DNA from: Caldilineaceae bacterium SB0661_bin_34
GTDB taxonomy: Bacteria; Chloroflexota; Anaerolineae; Caldilineales; Caldilineaceae
Assembly (NCBI GenBank): GCA_009841145.1
Contig: VXMJ01000042.1
Span: 47,932-111,931 of the forward strand
Direction: 5' to 3'
DNA length: 64,000 bases
The notes under the pieces were generated by a model, which saw nothing but the letters and a program-made list of their open reading frames with translations, did no database searches and had not been told where the DNA came from. Shown here piece by piece: positions 46,801-54,520 of the stretch; the first letter of the stretch is position 1, and every line of letters starts with the position of its first letter. A program made the translations under genes and the position numbers.

Positions 46801-49800
46801 TACCATCCGTCTCCATCGGCGACCGTGTGGTGGGACTGGGCTTTGGCGCCTTCGCGCCGGAAATGGTGACCCACGGGGAGCTGGTGGCGCCGGCGCCGGC
46901 GGGGATCTCCGCATCGGCCTTGGCGACCATTCCCAGCGCGTTCGTATCGGCCGCGCTGTCGTTCCAATACTCCGGGCTCCAGCCCGGAGAACGGGTACTG
47001 ATTCATGCCGGCGCGGGCGGCGTGGGACTGGCGGCCATCCAGTTGGCCCACGCCGCCGGTGCCGAAGTGTTTGCCACCGCCAGTGCGCCGAAGCAGGCAT
47101 ACCTGCGATCGATCGGCGTCAAGCACATCTTCGACAGTCGCCAGACCCGATTCGGAGCCGAGATCCTGGAAGTCACAGGGGGTGAAGGTGTTCATGTGGT
47201 GCTGAACAGCCTCACCAGCGAAGGCTTCATCGACGCCAGTCTGGCCTGCCTGATGCCCGGCGGCCGCTTCGTCGAGATGGCCAGGAGGGACATCCTGAGT
47301 GAGGAGGAGATGTCGGAAGTGCGTCCCGACGTGTCCTACACCATTCTGGAGCTGGATGTTCTGAAGAAGACCGATCCCGAAGGGGTGGGCGCGGTACTGC
47401 GGGATCTGATGGCGCGGGTCTCGGCGGGAGAGCTCACACCCCTTGTTCACAGCCGCTGGCCGCTGGCAGAGGCGGGAGCCGCGCTGGCATACATGCGCTC
47501 GGCCCGGCACATCGGCAAGATCGTTCTGACGACGCAGCCACTGGTGCGCAACCGGTTGAGGGAGGATCGCACCTACCTGGTGACGGGCGGACTGGGCGGT
47601 ATCGGTTGCGCCGTGGCGGAGTGGTTGGCGGACCAGGGCGCGGGCGTAATCGTGCTGAACGGCCGTCGGGATCCCGATCCCGAGGCTGTGGAAGCCATTG
47701 AGGCCCTGCGCGCGCAGGGAGTCAGGGTCGAGGTGGAACTGGCGGATGTAACGGACACTGCGGCGCTCGACGCGATGATGGCGCGCATGGACGCGCAACT
47801 GCCGCCGCTCGCCGGCGTCATCCACAGCGTGGGCGTGCTGTCGGATCGTGCGCTGTCCAATCAGACCTGGGAGAGTTTCGAACAGGTACTAAACCCCAAG
47901 ATTCTGGGAGCCTGGCAACTGCATCGAGCCACGGTGGACCGTGATCTGGACCTGTTCATCCTCTTCTCGAGCCGGGTCGGCGTCATGGGCAATCCGGGCC
48001 AGGCGAACCATGCCGCGGCCAATGCCTTTCTGGACCAGCTCGCCGGCCACCGTCGTGCCCTGGGTTTGGCGGGACAAGCCATGGCGTGGGGGGCCTGGTC
48101 GGAGATTGGCGAAGCCGCGGAACAGCGTGAGCGGATTGAGTGGCGGCGAGCATCCCTCGGCGGCCGCTGGTTCACCCCTCAGCAAGGACTCCGGGCACTC
48201 GACAGTCTTGTGCGGAAGGATGCCACCACAGCCGTAATCATGTCGATGGACTGGTCGGTATTCGAAGAGGCGGTCGAAGACCATCCCCTCTTCCTGGAAG
48301 ACCTCTTGTCCACAGCCACCAAGGACGGCACCCCGGATGCAGCTCCGCAGGAAGACCTGCTGGCCCAGCTGCAGCGAGGGCCGGCGGCAGGCCCCAAGGA
48401 CCTGCTTGTGCCTTTTGTGCAGCAGGCAGTGCAGGCGGTGCTCCGACTGCCCTCCCCGCCATCGCCCACGGTGGGATTCTTCGACTTGGGGATGGACTCG
48501 CTGATGTCGGTGGAACTTCGCAACCGTCTGAACCGAGCCCTGTCCGGAACCTATGTGGTTTCCAACACAGCTGTTTTCGACTATCCCAACGTCAACTCCC
48601 TGGCCGATCATCTGGCTGGAGAACTTGGCGAAGCCCTTGGAACCGGCACACCGGAGTCCCTGCCGAGATCATCGGCTCCCCGACCGCCGCGCCAGAGTCC
48701 TGCCACCGACGACGAGGCCATCGCGATCGTCGGGATGGCGTGTCGCTTCCCCGGGGCTCCAGACCTGGCTTCCTTCTGGTCCCTGTTGGAATCCGGTGGC
48801 GATGCCATCACCGATGGCCGACCGGACAAGGGTCCATGGGCAGGGATGGCGGGGGATCCCGATGCGGAAGACATTGCCTATCGGCGCGGTGGCTTCATCG
48901 AAGGCCTCGACCAGTTCGACGACCGCTTCTTCCGCATTGCCCCCATCGAAGCCCGGGCAATGGATCCCAAGCAACGGATGTTGCTGGAGACGACCTGGCA
49001 GGCCCTGGAGGATGCCGGCATCGATCCGGAACGTCTCAAGGGAAGCCGCACCGGGGTCTATGCCGGCATGGGCAGCAGCGAATACCGGGACATGCTCGTC
49101 GCCCACGGCCAAGCGGATGCCTACTTCGGCACCTCCGGCAGCATGACGGCAGGAAGGATTGCCTACGTTCTGGGATTGGAGGGACCCGCCATGCCTGTGG
49201 ACATGGCCTGTGCGTCTTCCGTTGCTGCGGTGCATCAGGCCACGGCGGCCCTGCAAAGGGGCGAAGTCGATTTGGCCCTGGCCAGTGGCGTGAACACCGT
49301 CCTGTCCCTTCCGTTGATGCAGTTTTTCAAGGATTTGAGACTGTTGTCCAAAGCCGGCTGGTGCAATGCCTTCGATGCCGATGCCGACGGTTTCGTGCGG
49401 AGCGAAGGCTGCGGCGTGCTGGTGCTGAAGCGGTTGCGACAGGCGGAAGCCGACGGCGATCGGATATGGGGGCAGGTCAGGGGCTCGGCCATCAACCAGA
49501 ATGGCGCCAGTGCCGATCTACCCGTGCCCAGGGGTCCGACCCAGGAGAAGGTCATCGAAGATGCCTTGGCCGCGGCGGGAGTGGCGCCGTCGGACATCGA
49601 CTACCTGGAGGCCCACGGCGCGGGGACAGAACTTGGCGATTCCATCGAGCTGCGGGCCATATCCGCGGTGTACGGCAGGGACCGGGAAGCGGAACGGCCC
49701 CTGCTGCTGGGATCGGTTAAGACCAACATCGGGCACTCGGAGTGGGCATCGGGCATGGCCAGCATCATCAAGGCCGTGCTGGCGATGAACAGCGGGATCA

Positions 49801-51224
49801 TCCCCGCGCACCTGCATTTCCGCATCCCGAACCCCAATTTCGAATGGGAGCACATGCCGGTCCGCATCACCTCGGAGATGATCGCCTGGCCCGACACCAA
49901 GGGCAGGCCGCCTCTGGCGGGGGTCAACGCCTTCGGGCTCTCCGGAAGCAATGCACATGTCATTTTGGAGGGTTGTGCCAAGGATCCCGCATCCGTGAAT
50001 GGAACCTGGTGGCCGGCCGGTTCCGCGCAGCCGGTTGAGGTAGCCTTGCCGGCGGCTCTCAGCGGATTGCCCCTGTCCGACGAAGAAGCGGAACGGAGGA
50101 AGGCCCGGCTGTGGCCCCTGTCCGGCAAGACTCCCGAGGCCCTGCGGGACATGGCCATGCAGTATGGGGCCTGGCTGGCGAAACACTCCCAGGTGTTGGA
50201 GGACGAACCCGCCATCGAACAACTTCTGGCGGATACGGCCTGGACCGCCGGCACGGGACGCAGCCATTTCCCCTACAGAAAGGGCCTGGTCTTCCAGGAT
50301 GTAACGGATTTGCAGGCCAAGCTGAAAGCGTTGTCCGAAATCGCGTCCAATGTGCAATCCGGCCGGTCCGATCACGGTGCACCAGGCGTGGCCTTTCTCT
50401 ACTCTGGCCAAGGCGGCCACTGGGTCGGCATGGGCGAGGTCCTTTACCGGACGGAACCCGTATTCCGCGCCGTGCTCGACCAATGCGACCGGCTGCTGCG
50501 CGAGGAACGAAACGCTTCGCTGTTGGACGTCATGTTCGGCCGCGATGGCGGCGGTGACCTGAACGATCGTGTGTGGGCATGGCCGGCCATTTATGCCTTG
50601 GAGGCAGCCCTCACCGCCCTGTGGGAAAGCATTGGCATATGCCCTACGATGGTGCTGGGTCAGGGCATTGGGGAAATCGCGGCGGCACAGGCATCCGGGG
50701 CCCTTACTCTTCAAGACGGCCTGCGGTTGGCGGCATCCTTGACGGAACCAAGCAAGGACCTTCCCCAAATCACCGTTACGGCTCCGAATCTGACATGGGT
50801 CGGCAGCATGACCGGGCAAGAAGTGAAGTCAGCGGAGATGCTGGACAACTCTTACTGGCGGCAGCTGGCGAGCGCTGAGGTTCCGTCCCAAGATTCCATT
50901 GATGCCGTGGCAGGAACGGGGACTGACCTGGCAATTGAGCTTGGACCTCGAGCTAATTCGGATTCGGCATCAGTTCCGATGTTGTCCTCAGGCCAACGTT
51001 CCGATCAGCCCGTCGTATTGGTCGATGGCACGCTGCATCCAGGTCCGGAAACCGGCAACAGTGCCCTGGTTTTCCTGGAGGCAGTGGCAGCCGCCTACGA
51101 AGCGGGAGTTGCGATTTCCTTTGCCGGCCTCTTTGCCGGAGAGGAGCGCCGCCGCATCGCCATCCCGGGCTACGCCTTCCAACGAAGGAGTCTCTGGGTG
51201 CAGAACCACGACGGAATCCGCTAG
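40869..51224 (+). CDS. Highly reducing type I polyketide synthase with an incomplete second module
   Basis: A 3451-residue PKS. Domains in order: KS1 (27-457; Cys203 in DTACASS, HGTGT, NIGH), AT1 (592-877; Ser686 in GHSVGE, SRGFHSALLEP, malonyl-type by eye), DH (967-1257; His1001 in HKVFGRLVAP), C-methyltransferase (1297-1667; VLEIGAGTGSAT), structural KR part (1675-1890), ER (1900-2224; HAGAGGVGLAAIQLA), KR (2230-2474; GGLGGIG), ACP (2494-2584; Ser2544 in GMDSLMS). The second module has KS2 (2615-3039; Cys2781 intact) and AT2 (3170-3380), in which GHSxG is GQGIG (Gly3266 for Ser) and about 130 residues are missing. The protein ends after the post-AT linker with no ACP or thioesterase. KR Tyr is His2381. 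It probably makes a methyl-branched reduced chain. ATG 40869 preferred; TTG 40806 possible. No phosphopantetheinyl transferase is nearby. Confidence 0.93.
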   Translation: MSPQKIASSSTQHASQPTVGDRDVSRGGEPIAIVGMACRFPGAEDLEAFWQLLAEGKNSVSEGVPGSGVGRMGDLFGDHAVQNPACRFGAFVDGIDQFDPTFFRISPVEAELLDPQQRMMLETSWLALEDAGIDPARLSGSNTGVYTGISTDEYRMLVAESSKPTEAAGCLYALSGTNLNGASGRVSFVLGLMGPAKAVDTACASSLVSIHDAVADLQQGKADLAIAGGVNAILDGRIYELRADSMMLSPDGQCKAFDASANGYVRGEGCGVVVLKRLKEAEADGDRIWAVIRGAAMNHGGTGVGLTVPNTPGLEQVMEAALEDAGVAPSEIAYVEAHGTGTAVGDPIEINAVANVYGQGRETDTPLLIGSVKTNIGHLESASGIAGLIKAVLTVNLGVIPKHLHFRNPNPSLDWEHLPLQVATDIRDWPDHCQRPRLAGVNSFGISGTNTHVVLEEYRGFNGMVGQAGVAPGPAQPVQVSLPAPIADLPLPTEGIASRRTRFLPLSGKTDGAVRELAQRYLAWLDTQTKALSPERAALDVLVADMSWTAGVGRSHFDYRAGVVFHDVGSLRERLGAVAETGTGVEPRRAQKVAFIYTGQGSQWLGMGRTLYESEPLARAILDRCEAVIQEERGTSLLDVMFGRAGVEGDLGNTAWEQPALYALECALTALWSSVGIQPSVVLGHSVGELAAAQAAGVFSLEDGMRLAATRGALFADTAPGAMLAVFAPASRVAAAVAKLNAASGGIGLSIAGNNGGHQVVSGLAEDIDAIAERFGAEGVRTVRLNTSRGFHSALLEPVLDGLEAALDGVVIEPPSLTLVSNLTGRPVESDMALDGVYWRRHAREAVAFASGIGTLAELGIDLVIEIGPHAVLGPMTLQAWPDSMPDGDACEPPIALASMRRPRRGSSATEPENDFIDAAADAYRAGLEVSFEGLFAGEMRHRISLPGYPFQRERYWLDPSKRRRPGTDHPLLGTRHESARGEITFETELSPSDPSWLEDHKVFGRLVAPGALYGTMAVLAGYAECEGALVLEELQLHSPLVFSEKDSESSDSRTMQVVLDGSEQGEARRVQIFSRGTEQDWTLHVEGRVASDTPWPASGDRVDLEGLTAALSPVDVQAYYQAKFATGIDLGPSFRTLGPCWSGPGEALGEVFLPEVLPDRNALDVHPLVLDGCFQMMGVARNITGSPEEATYLPFGWERLWLARPLPVRVFCHVQMGEASQEPAASDQPEVLTAEMLIYDPDGMLIGGFSGYTVKRATPTALLAEVAGEEGIKDLLYEVAWRDRDLESALQPADFFPAPAAVAVGMGWFSEYLADAGVDPADRNALLADLERWSHSYALRTLDKLGWQRSLGEAVVPEALRQRLNVIEEHQRLFLRMLELLANAGVLEASSGGFVVKVGSGDPLPEGFPPDPVEFASRMTRLYSHGLIEIGLFRRSGDALADVLRGGMDPLTLLFSSGEPTAADLYLKAPVARAANGLLADVVRTLVAQLPPERRLRVLEIGAGTGSATASVLPELPDGRFDYVYTDISAGFFAEAEARFGDGDGAIEYLALDIEKDPIAQGFDAHRYDLLIASNVLHATRYLEETLGHCLALLAPSGHLVALENLRGQGWMDLTFGQLDGWWRFADSYRPHHALVGPSVWRHALGNAGFGEAEVLGVDESDASQVLDKGVIVAQGPSQVTEPPGTWILAGRPDGLAAELASELVARNQTVILASEGPSTSGEPADVVPGIRKATLDTMSRQEWRALIEDLPDGLPFNGVVHLRSLEGHGPQATTAALAEDVKQIGASALAMVQAVAESDAIPVRGVWFVTRGAQILERERNGELAGAVLWGLGKVVALEAAQLQPRMIDLDPGASPSMADLVNELMYPDRESHIAYRRGRRQAARLVRPDAADGASGRLALPEELEWVLVPSRDGIFERPEIKSLPPRPLDPWEVRIAVEATGLNFWDVFRSLGFIEEGDLGRELSGYVIEAGSEVPSVSIGDRVVGLGFGAFAPEMVTHGELVAPAPAGISASALATIPSAFVSAALSFQYSGLQPGERVLIHAGAGGVGLAAIQLAHAAGAEVFATASAPKQAYLRSIGVKHIFDSRQTRFGAEILEVTGGEGVHVVLNSLTSEGFIDASLACLMPGGRFVEMARRDILSEEEMSEVRPDVSYTILELDVLKKTDPEGVGAVLRDLMARVSAGELTPLVHSRWPLAEAGAALAYMRSARHIGKIVLTTQPLVRNRLREDRTYLVTGGLGGIGCAVAEWLADQGAGVIVLNGRRDPDPEAVEAIEALRAQGVRVEVELADVTDTAALDAMMARMDAQLPPLAGVIHSVGVLSDRALSNQTWESFEQVLNPKILGAWQLHRATVDRDLDLFILFSSRVGVMGNPGQANHAAANAFLDQLAGHRRALGLAGQAMAWGAWSEIGEAAEQRERIEWRRASLGGRWFTPQQGLRALDSLVRKDATTAVIMSMDWSVFEEAVEDHPLFLEDLLSTATKDGTPDAAPQEDLLAQLQRGPAAGPKDLLVPFVQQAVQAVLRLPSPPSPTVGFFDLGMDSLMSVELRNRLNRALSGTYVVSNTAVFDYPNVNSLADHLAGELGEALGTGTPESLPRSSAPRPPRQSPATDDEAIAIVGMACRFPGAPDLASFWSLLESGGDAITDGRPDKGPWAGMAGDPDAEDIAYRRGGFIEGLDQFDDRFFRIAPIEARAMDPKQRMLLETTWQALEDAGIDPERLKGSRTGVYAGMGSSEYRDMLVAHGQADAYFGTSGSMTAGRIAYVLGLEGPAMPVDMACASSVAAVHQATAALQRGEVDLALASGVNTVLSLPLMQFFKDLRLLSKAGWCNAFDADADGFVRSEGCGVLVLKRLRQAEADGDRIWGQVRGSAINQNGASADLPVPRGPTQEKVIEDALAAAGVAPSDIDYLEAHGAGTELGDSIELRAISAVYGRDREAERPLLLGSVKTNIGHSEWASGMASIIKAVLAMNSGIIPAHLHFRIPNPNFEWEHMPVRITSEMIAWPDTKGRPPLAGVNAFGLSGSNAHVILEGCAKDPASVNGTWWPAGSAQPVEVALPAALSGLPLSDEEAERRKARLWPLSGKTPEALRDMAMQYGAWLAKHSQVLEDEPAIEQLLADTAWTAGTGRSHFPYRKGLVFQDVTDLQAKLKALSEIASNVQSGRSDHGAPGVAFLYSGQGGHWVGMGEVLYRTEPVFRAVLDQCDRLLREERNASLLDVMFGRDGGGDLNDRVWAWPAIYALEAALTALWESIGICPTMVLGQGIGEIAAAQASGALTLQDGLRLAASLTEPSKDLPQITVTAPNLTWVGSMTGQEVKSAEMLDNSYWRQLASAEVPSQDSIDAVAGTGTDLAIELGPRANSDSASVPMLSSGQRSDQPVVLVDGTLHPGPETGNSALVFLEAVAAAYEAGVAISFAGLFAGEERRRIAIPGYAFQRRSLWVQNHDGIR

Positions 51225-51601
51225 TGCGCAATCCCGGATGTCATTTGGAGAAGAAAAATATATTGTTCTCGCCGCAGATCACAGGAATGTCACAGAATAG
51301 CTCCACAATCTTTTTCTTTCCATCCAATACTGCAGTACTTGACAGAGTTAAAGGTATTGGCGGCAGTGCCCGTGCGATCGGGCCGGGATGCGCGGCACCT
51401 CAGGGATCTCCTACAACATCCGATGCCACAACAGACACCTCGGCCCTCCCACAGATGCAAGCCATCGCTGTGCACAACTAGCTCGCCGCAGCCGAGTCCC
51501 GGTCCCGGTTTCGGTGCAAGCGCAGCACGGGTAAAATTCCCGACGCCGTCAACCAACCATTGGCCTCCCCGTCCGACGGACGGGCGGCCGGGAGAACCAC
51601 C
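51225..51601. other. Intergenic region after the PKS
   Basis: An AT-rich first third (51230-51340), no gene recognised and no clear intrinsic terminator. Any ACP- or thioesterase-coding remnant of the truncated second PKS module would be expected here, and none is seen. Confidence 0.5.
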
Positions 51602-52441
51602 ATGCAGTCCGAATGGCTCAATCACCAGTTGACCGATGAGGAGCGGGAGGCATTCGACCGCGACGGCTTCTTCCTAGTCGAAAATGCCATTTCGGAGGAA
51701 ACGGTGGTCCGAGCCAACGCCGCCGTGGACCGACTGATGGCAGCTTACCGCGACCAGGAAGGGCTGGACGAGAACGCCCGCCTCAACTACCTCGACTTCA
51801 TTGGGCGCGACAGGGAGTTCATGGACCTGCTGGACTGTCCCACCACCTTTCCCAAGGTGTGGAACATCCTGGGCTGGAACATCCAGCTCTACCACTCCCA
51901 CCTGATCTGGACTCCGCCCCTGCAGCCGGGCGATCCGGACCCCGGCTACAACTGGCACAAGGACAGCGGCCGGCTCAATCAGGAACTGGAGACGGATCCC
52001 CAGCCCCGCATCTCACTGAAGGTCGCCTACTTCCTCACGGACACGTCCGTCCCGGGACGGGCCAACCTGTACGTGGTGCCCGGCAGCCACCTGACGAACA
52101 AGCTGGACGACATTGTGGACGGGCAGCCGCGCGGGGCCATGCCGGTGCTGGCCAAGCCGGGCACGGCCGTGTTCTTCGACCGCCGGATCTTCCACGCTTC
52201 CAGTCCCAACACCTCCGACGTGACGCGCAAGGTGCTTTTCTACGGCTACAGCTACCGGTGGCTCCGGCCGCGGGACGACATGCGGATCGAGGAGTGGCTG
52301 GACGATGCGGATCCCATCCAGCAACAGCTGTTGGGCGTCAGCCTGTCGGGCGGGCACGGGTACTCCTCACCGCAGGAGGAGGACGTGCCCCTGCGCGCCT
52401 GGATGCGCGAGCAGTTGGGGACCGCCTCCGTGCCCGCCTGA
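51602..52441 (+). CDS. Phytanoyl-CoA dioxygenase (PhyH) family protein
   Basis: A 279-residue Fe(II)/2-oxoglutarate dioxygenase. The facial triad is HxD in NWHKDSGR and the distal His in RRIFHASSPN, with a 2-oxoglutarate-binding Arg in VTRKVLF. GGGAG at 51588-51592 precedes ATG 51602; the frame is open upstream. The family hydroxylates phytanoyl-CoA in animals and many unrelated small molecules in bacteria, and is expanded in marine Chloroflexota and Poribacteria. It lies 377 bases after the PKS and could tailor its product, but this is inference. Confidence 0.9.
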   Translation: MQSEWLNHQLTDEEREAFDRDGFFLVENAISEETVVRANAAVDRLMAAYRDQEGLDENARLNYLDFIGRDREFMDLLDCPTTFPKVWNILGWNIQLYHSHLIWTPPLQPGDPDPGYNWHKDSGRLNQELETDPQPRISLKVAYFLTDTSVPGRANLYVVPGSHLTNKLDDIVDGQPRGAMPVLAKPGTAVFFDRRIFHASSPNTSDVTRKVLFYGYSYRWLRPRDDMRIEEWLDDADPIQQQLLGVSLSGGHGYSSPQEEDVPLRAWMREQLGTASVPA

Positions 52442-52457
52442 GGACCGGCCACTCCAA

Positions 52458-52877
52458 TCAGTCGCGGCCCTGCAAGCCTGCCCGGGCGGCCTTCAGGTAG
52501 TGGATTTCGGCGCTGAGAATGTGATCCAGCGTCTCGCTCACCGACCAGTCCTCATCGCCGGTGGTCTTGTCAAGGTCCTCGTCGTCCAGGCCAACCAGTT
52601 CGCCTAGGAGTTCGCCCCACGAGCGTTCGGCATCCGCCAGCTTGCGCTGGACTTCGGTATGGACCAGGCCGGTGCCGCGGCGCGTGTTGGCAATCTGATT
52701 GGTGTGTTCGCGCATGTGATCGCCATAACGCCACATGAGGTGGGCCATGGTTTTCCAGTAGTTCTCCGGGAACTCGATGGAGTGGATAGCGTCCTGCTGG
52801 TTCTGCAGGAGTTCGACTACCTCGTCCCGGGCGGCCCGGATCTCGGCCAGCTTGCTTTCGAGTTTCTCGCGTGCCAT
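52458..52877 (-). CDS. DinB-fold protein
   Basis: A 139-residue four-helix-bundle protein of the DinB/YfiT superfamily: LMWRYGDHMREHTNQI, then DWSVSETLDHILSAEIHYLKA. The His residues of the usual three-His metal site are at least partly present. ATG 52877 is the chosen start; the frame is longer but has no conserved sequence. It converges on the PhyH gene and is divergent from a paralogue at 53037, with a 159-base shared control region. Members are thiol transferases or uncharacterised metalloenzymes. Confidence 0.75.
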   Translation of the reverse strand: MAREKLESKLAEIRAARDEVVELLQNQQDAIHSIEFPENYWKTMAHLMWRYGDHMREHTNQIANTRRGTGLVHTEVQRKLADAERSWGELLGELVGLDDEDLDKTTGDEDWSVSETLDHILSAEIHYLKAARAGLQGRD

Positions 52878-53036
52878 GAGCCTGTTGGTTCTCCGACATG
52901 GATGCAATGGGGCGAGTCTATCCCATCCAGCCGCCGCGGAACCGCCCTTTCCCAAAGTCGCAGCCGGGTTTTTGGCGGCGGGGCGAGGCGGTTTCTACAA
53001 TGAGCGTTCGGTCCGCGAGCGGGTCAGGTGGAAAAC

Positions 53037-53465
53037 ATGAAGCGCGAAGAACTGAATTCACTCCTCGCCGAAATCCGCGGCGTGCGGGACCGGACCATGG
53101 CGGAACTGTCCGACATTCCGGAATCCGACTTCGCTGTACCGGTGGACCTGCCCCGGTGGGACGAGGTGCGGCGCGTCCTGTTACGCTTCGGGGAACACAT
53201 GCGGGAACACGCCAACCAGATCGAGAAGGCGCGCGAGGATCTGCAACGAAGCCGCACCATGCCCCAGCACATGCTGGCCGAGGCTGAACGGGCCTGGGGT
53301 CAGGTGCTCGCAGCCACAACGGGGCTGGCGGACAGCGACTTGGACACGGCACCCGAGCCGGGGTCCTGGTCTGTGCGTACGGTGCTCGCCCACATGCTCG
53401 AAACCGAGCAGCGGTACCTGGATGCGGTCCGCCGGGCACGGGCGGGGGCGCCGGACCAGGACTGA
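53037..53465 (+). CDS. DinB-fold protein, paralogue of the divergent gene
   Basis: A 142-residue protein with the same layout as the divergent neighbour: RFGEHMREHANQIEKAR and GSWSVRTVLAHMLETEQRYLDAV match RYGDHMREHTNQIANTR and DWSVSETLDHILSAEIHYLKA. AGGTGG precedes ATG 53037. The pair probably arose by duplication and inversion. It runs into the sugar epimerase gene 19 bases on. Confidence 0.75.
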   Translation: MKREELNSLLAEIRGVRDRTMAELSDIPESDFAVPVDLPRWDEVRRVLLRFGEHMREHANQIEKAREDLQRSRTMPQHMLAEAERAWGQVLAATTGLADSDLDTAPEPGSWSVRTVLAHMLETEQRYLDAVRRARAGAPDQD

Positions 53466-53484
53466 GGTCGGCCGAGGCATCAAC

Positions 53485-54429
53485 ATGCAGGTTCTGGTCA
53501 CCGGCGGAGCCGGGTTCATTGGCAGCCACTTGGTGGATTCCCTGGTCGACGCGGGCCATGACGTCCTCCTGATTGACAACCTGCACACCGGCAGTCAGGC
53601 CAATGTGAACACCAAGGCCATGTTCTACCGCATGGACCTGACGGACCACGCGGCCATGGGACAGGTGTTCACGCGCAACGAAATCCAGGCCGTCTTCCAC
53701 CTGGGGGCCCGCGTCAACGTGCGTGAAAGCATGCAGGATCCCGTGGGCTATGCCGCGGTGAACGTCTCGGCCAGCCTGGCGCTCATGGAGCTGTCCCGGG
53801 CCACCGGCGTCGAACAGTTCATCTTCATCAGTTCCGGTGGCGCCGTGTACGGCGAAGGCATTCAGGCCGACGGCAGCCACAAGGCTTTCACCGAAGAGGA
53901 TCCGATCAACCCAAAGGACAACTACGCCGCCAACAAGCTGGCCATTGAACAACATCTGGCCCTGTACCGGGAGGCCTACGACTTTCCCAGCGCTGTCCTG
54001 CGCTTCGCCAACATCTATGGACCGCGCCAAAACCCCAAGGGAGAGGCCGGCGTAGTGGCCATCTTCACCGAAGCCATGCTCAAGAATCAGGAGATCCGGA
54101 TTCACGGGGACGGCACGCAGGCCCGGGACTTCCTCTATGTGTCCGATGCCGTCGACTCCTGCCTCTCCGCCCTGAAGCACCGCGCCCGGGGCGTCTTCAA
54201 CGTGGGCTCGGGCCAGCCGACCACAATCAACGAAATCTTCCAGAAGCTGGCGTCACTGACCCACTACCACCGGGCCCCGGTCAACATTGAACGGCCGGTG
54301 GGTGAAGTGGACCTGGCCTACCTTAATACGTCCCTGGCCCGTTCCAGTTGGGGTTGGTCCAACCGCGTGGACCTGCAGCAGGGTTTGACCAACGTGGTCA
54401 AACACGTGCAGGCGGAACTGCAGAAGTAA
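53485..54429 (+). CDS. NAD-dependent sugar epimerase (UDP-glucose 4-epimerase type)
   Basis: A 314-residue extended SDR: VLVTGGAGFIGSHLVDSL, FHLGARVNV, the Ser in ISSGGAVYG, the YxxxK in NYAANK, and the GDGTQARDFLYVSDAV signature of the GalE/RmlB clade. It would interconvert nucleotide sugars. ATG 53485 with GAGG upstream. Its neighbours do not indicate a specific sugar; it may serve envelope or capsule synthesis. Confidence 0.9.
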   Translation: MQVLVTGGAGFIGSHLVDSLVDAGHDVLLIDNLHTGSQANVNTKAMFYRMDLTDHAAMGQVFTRNEIQAVFHLGARVNVRESMQDPVGYAAVNVSASLALMELSRATGVEQFIFISSGGAVYGEGIQADGSHKAFTEEDPINPKDNYAANKLAIEQHLALYREAYDFPSAVLRFANIYGPRQNPKGEAGVVAIFTEAMLKNQEIRIHGDGTQARDFLYVSDAVDSCLSALKHRARGVFNVGSGQPTTINEIFQKLASLTHYHRAPVNIERPVGEVDLAYLNTSLARSSWGWSNRVDLQQGLTNVVKHVQAELQK

Positions 54430-54520
54430 CGGCTGACACCCGCCGTTCCAGCCCGCGGCGGAACCAGCAGCATCTTCCAAGTCCGGGTGGCGTGCGGATC
54501 GTCGTGGCCGCAGGCCCGCC

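Noticed and set aside
40806..51224. PKS as the product of a frameshifted or mis-assembled two-module gene
   Set aside because: The frame is uninterrupted across the AT2 deletion, and a relic at 31865-32314 ends at the same linker, so the ending looks natural.
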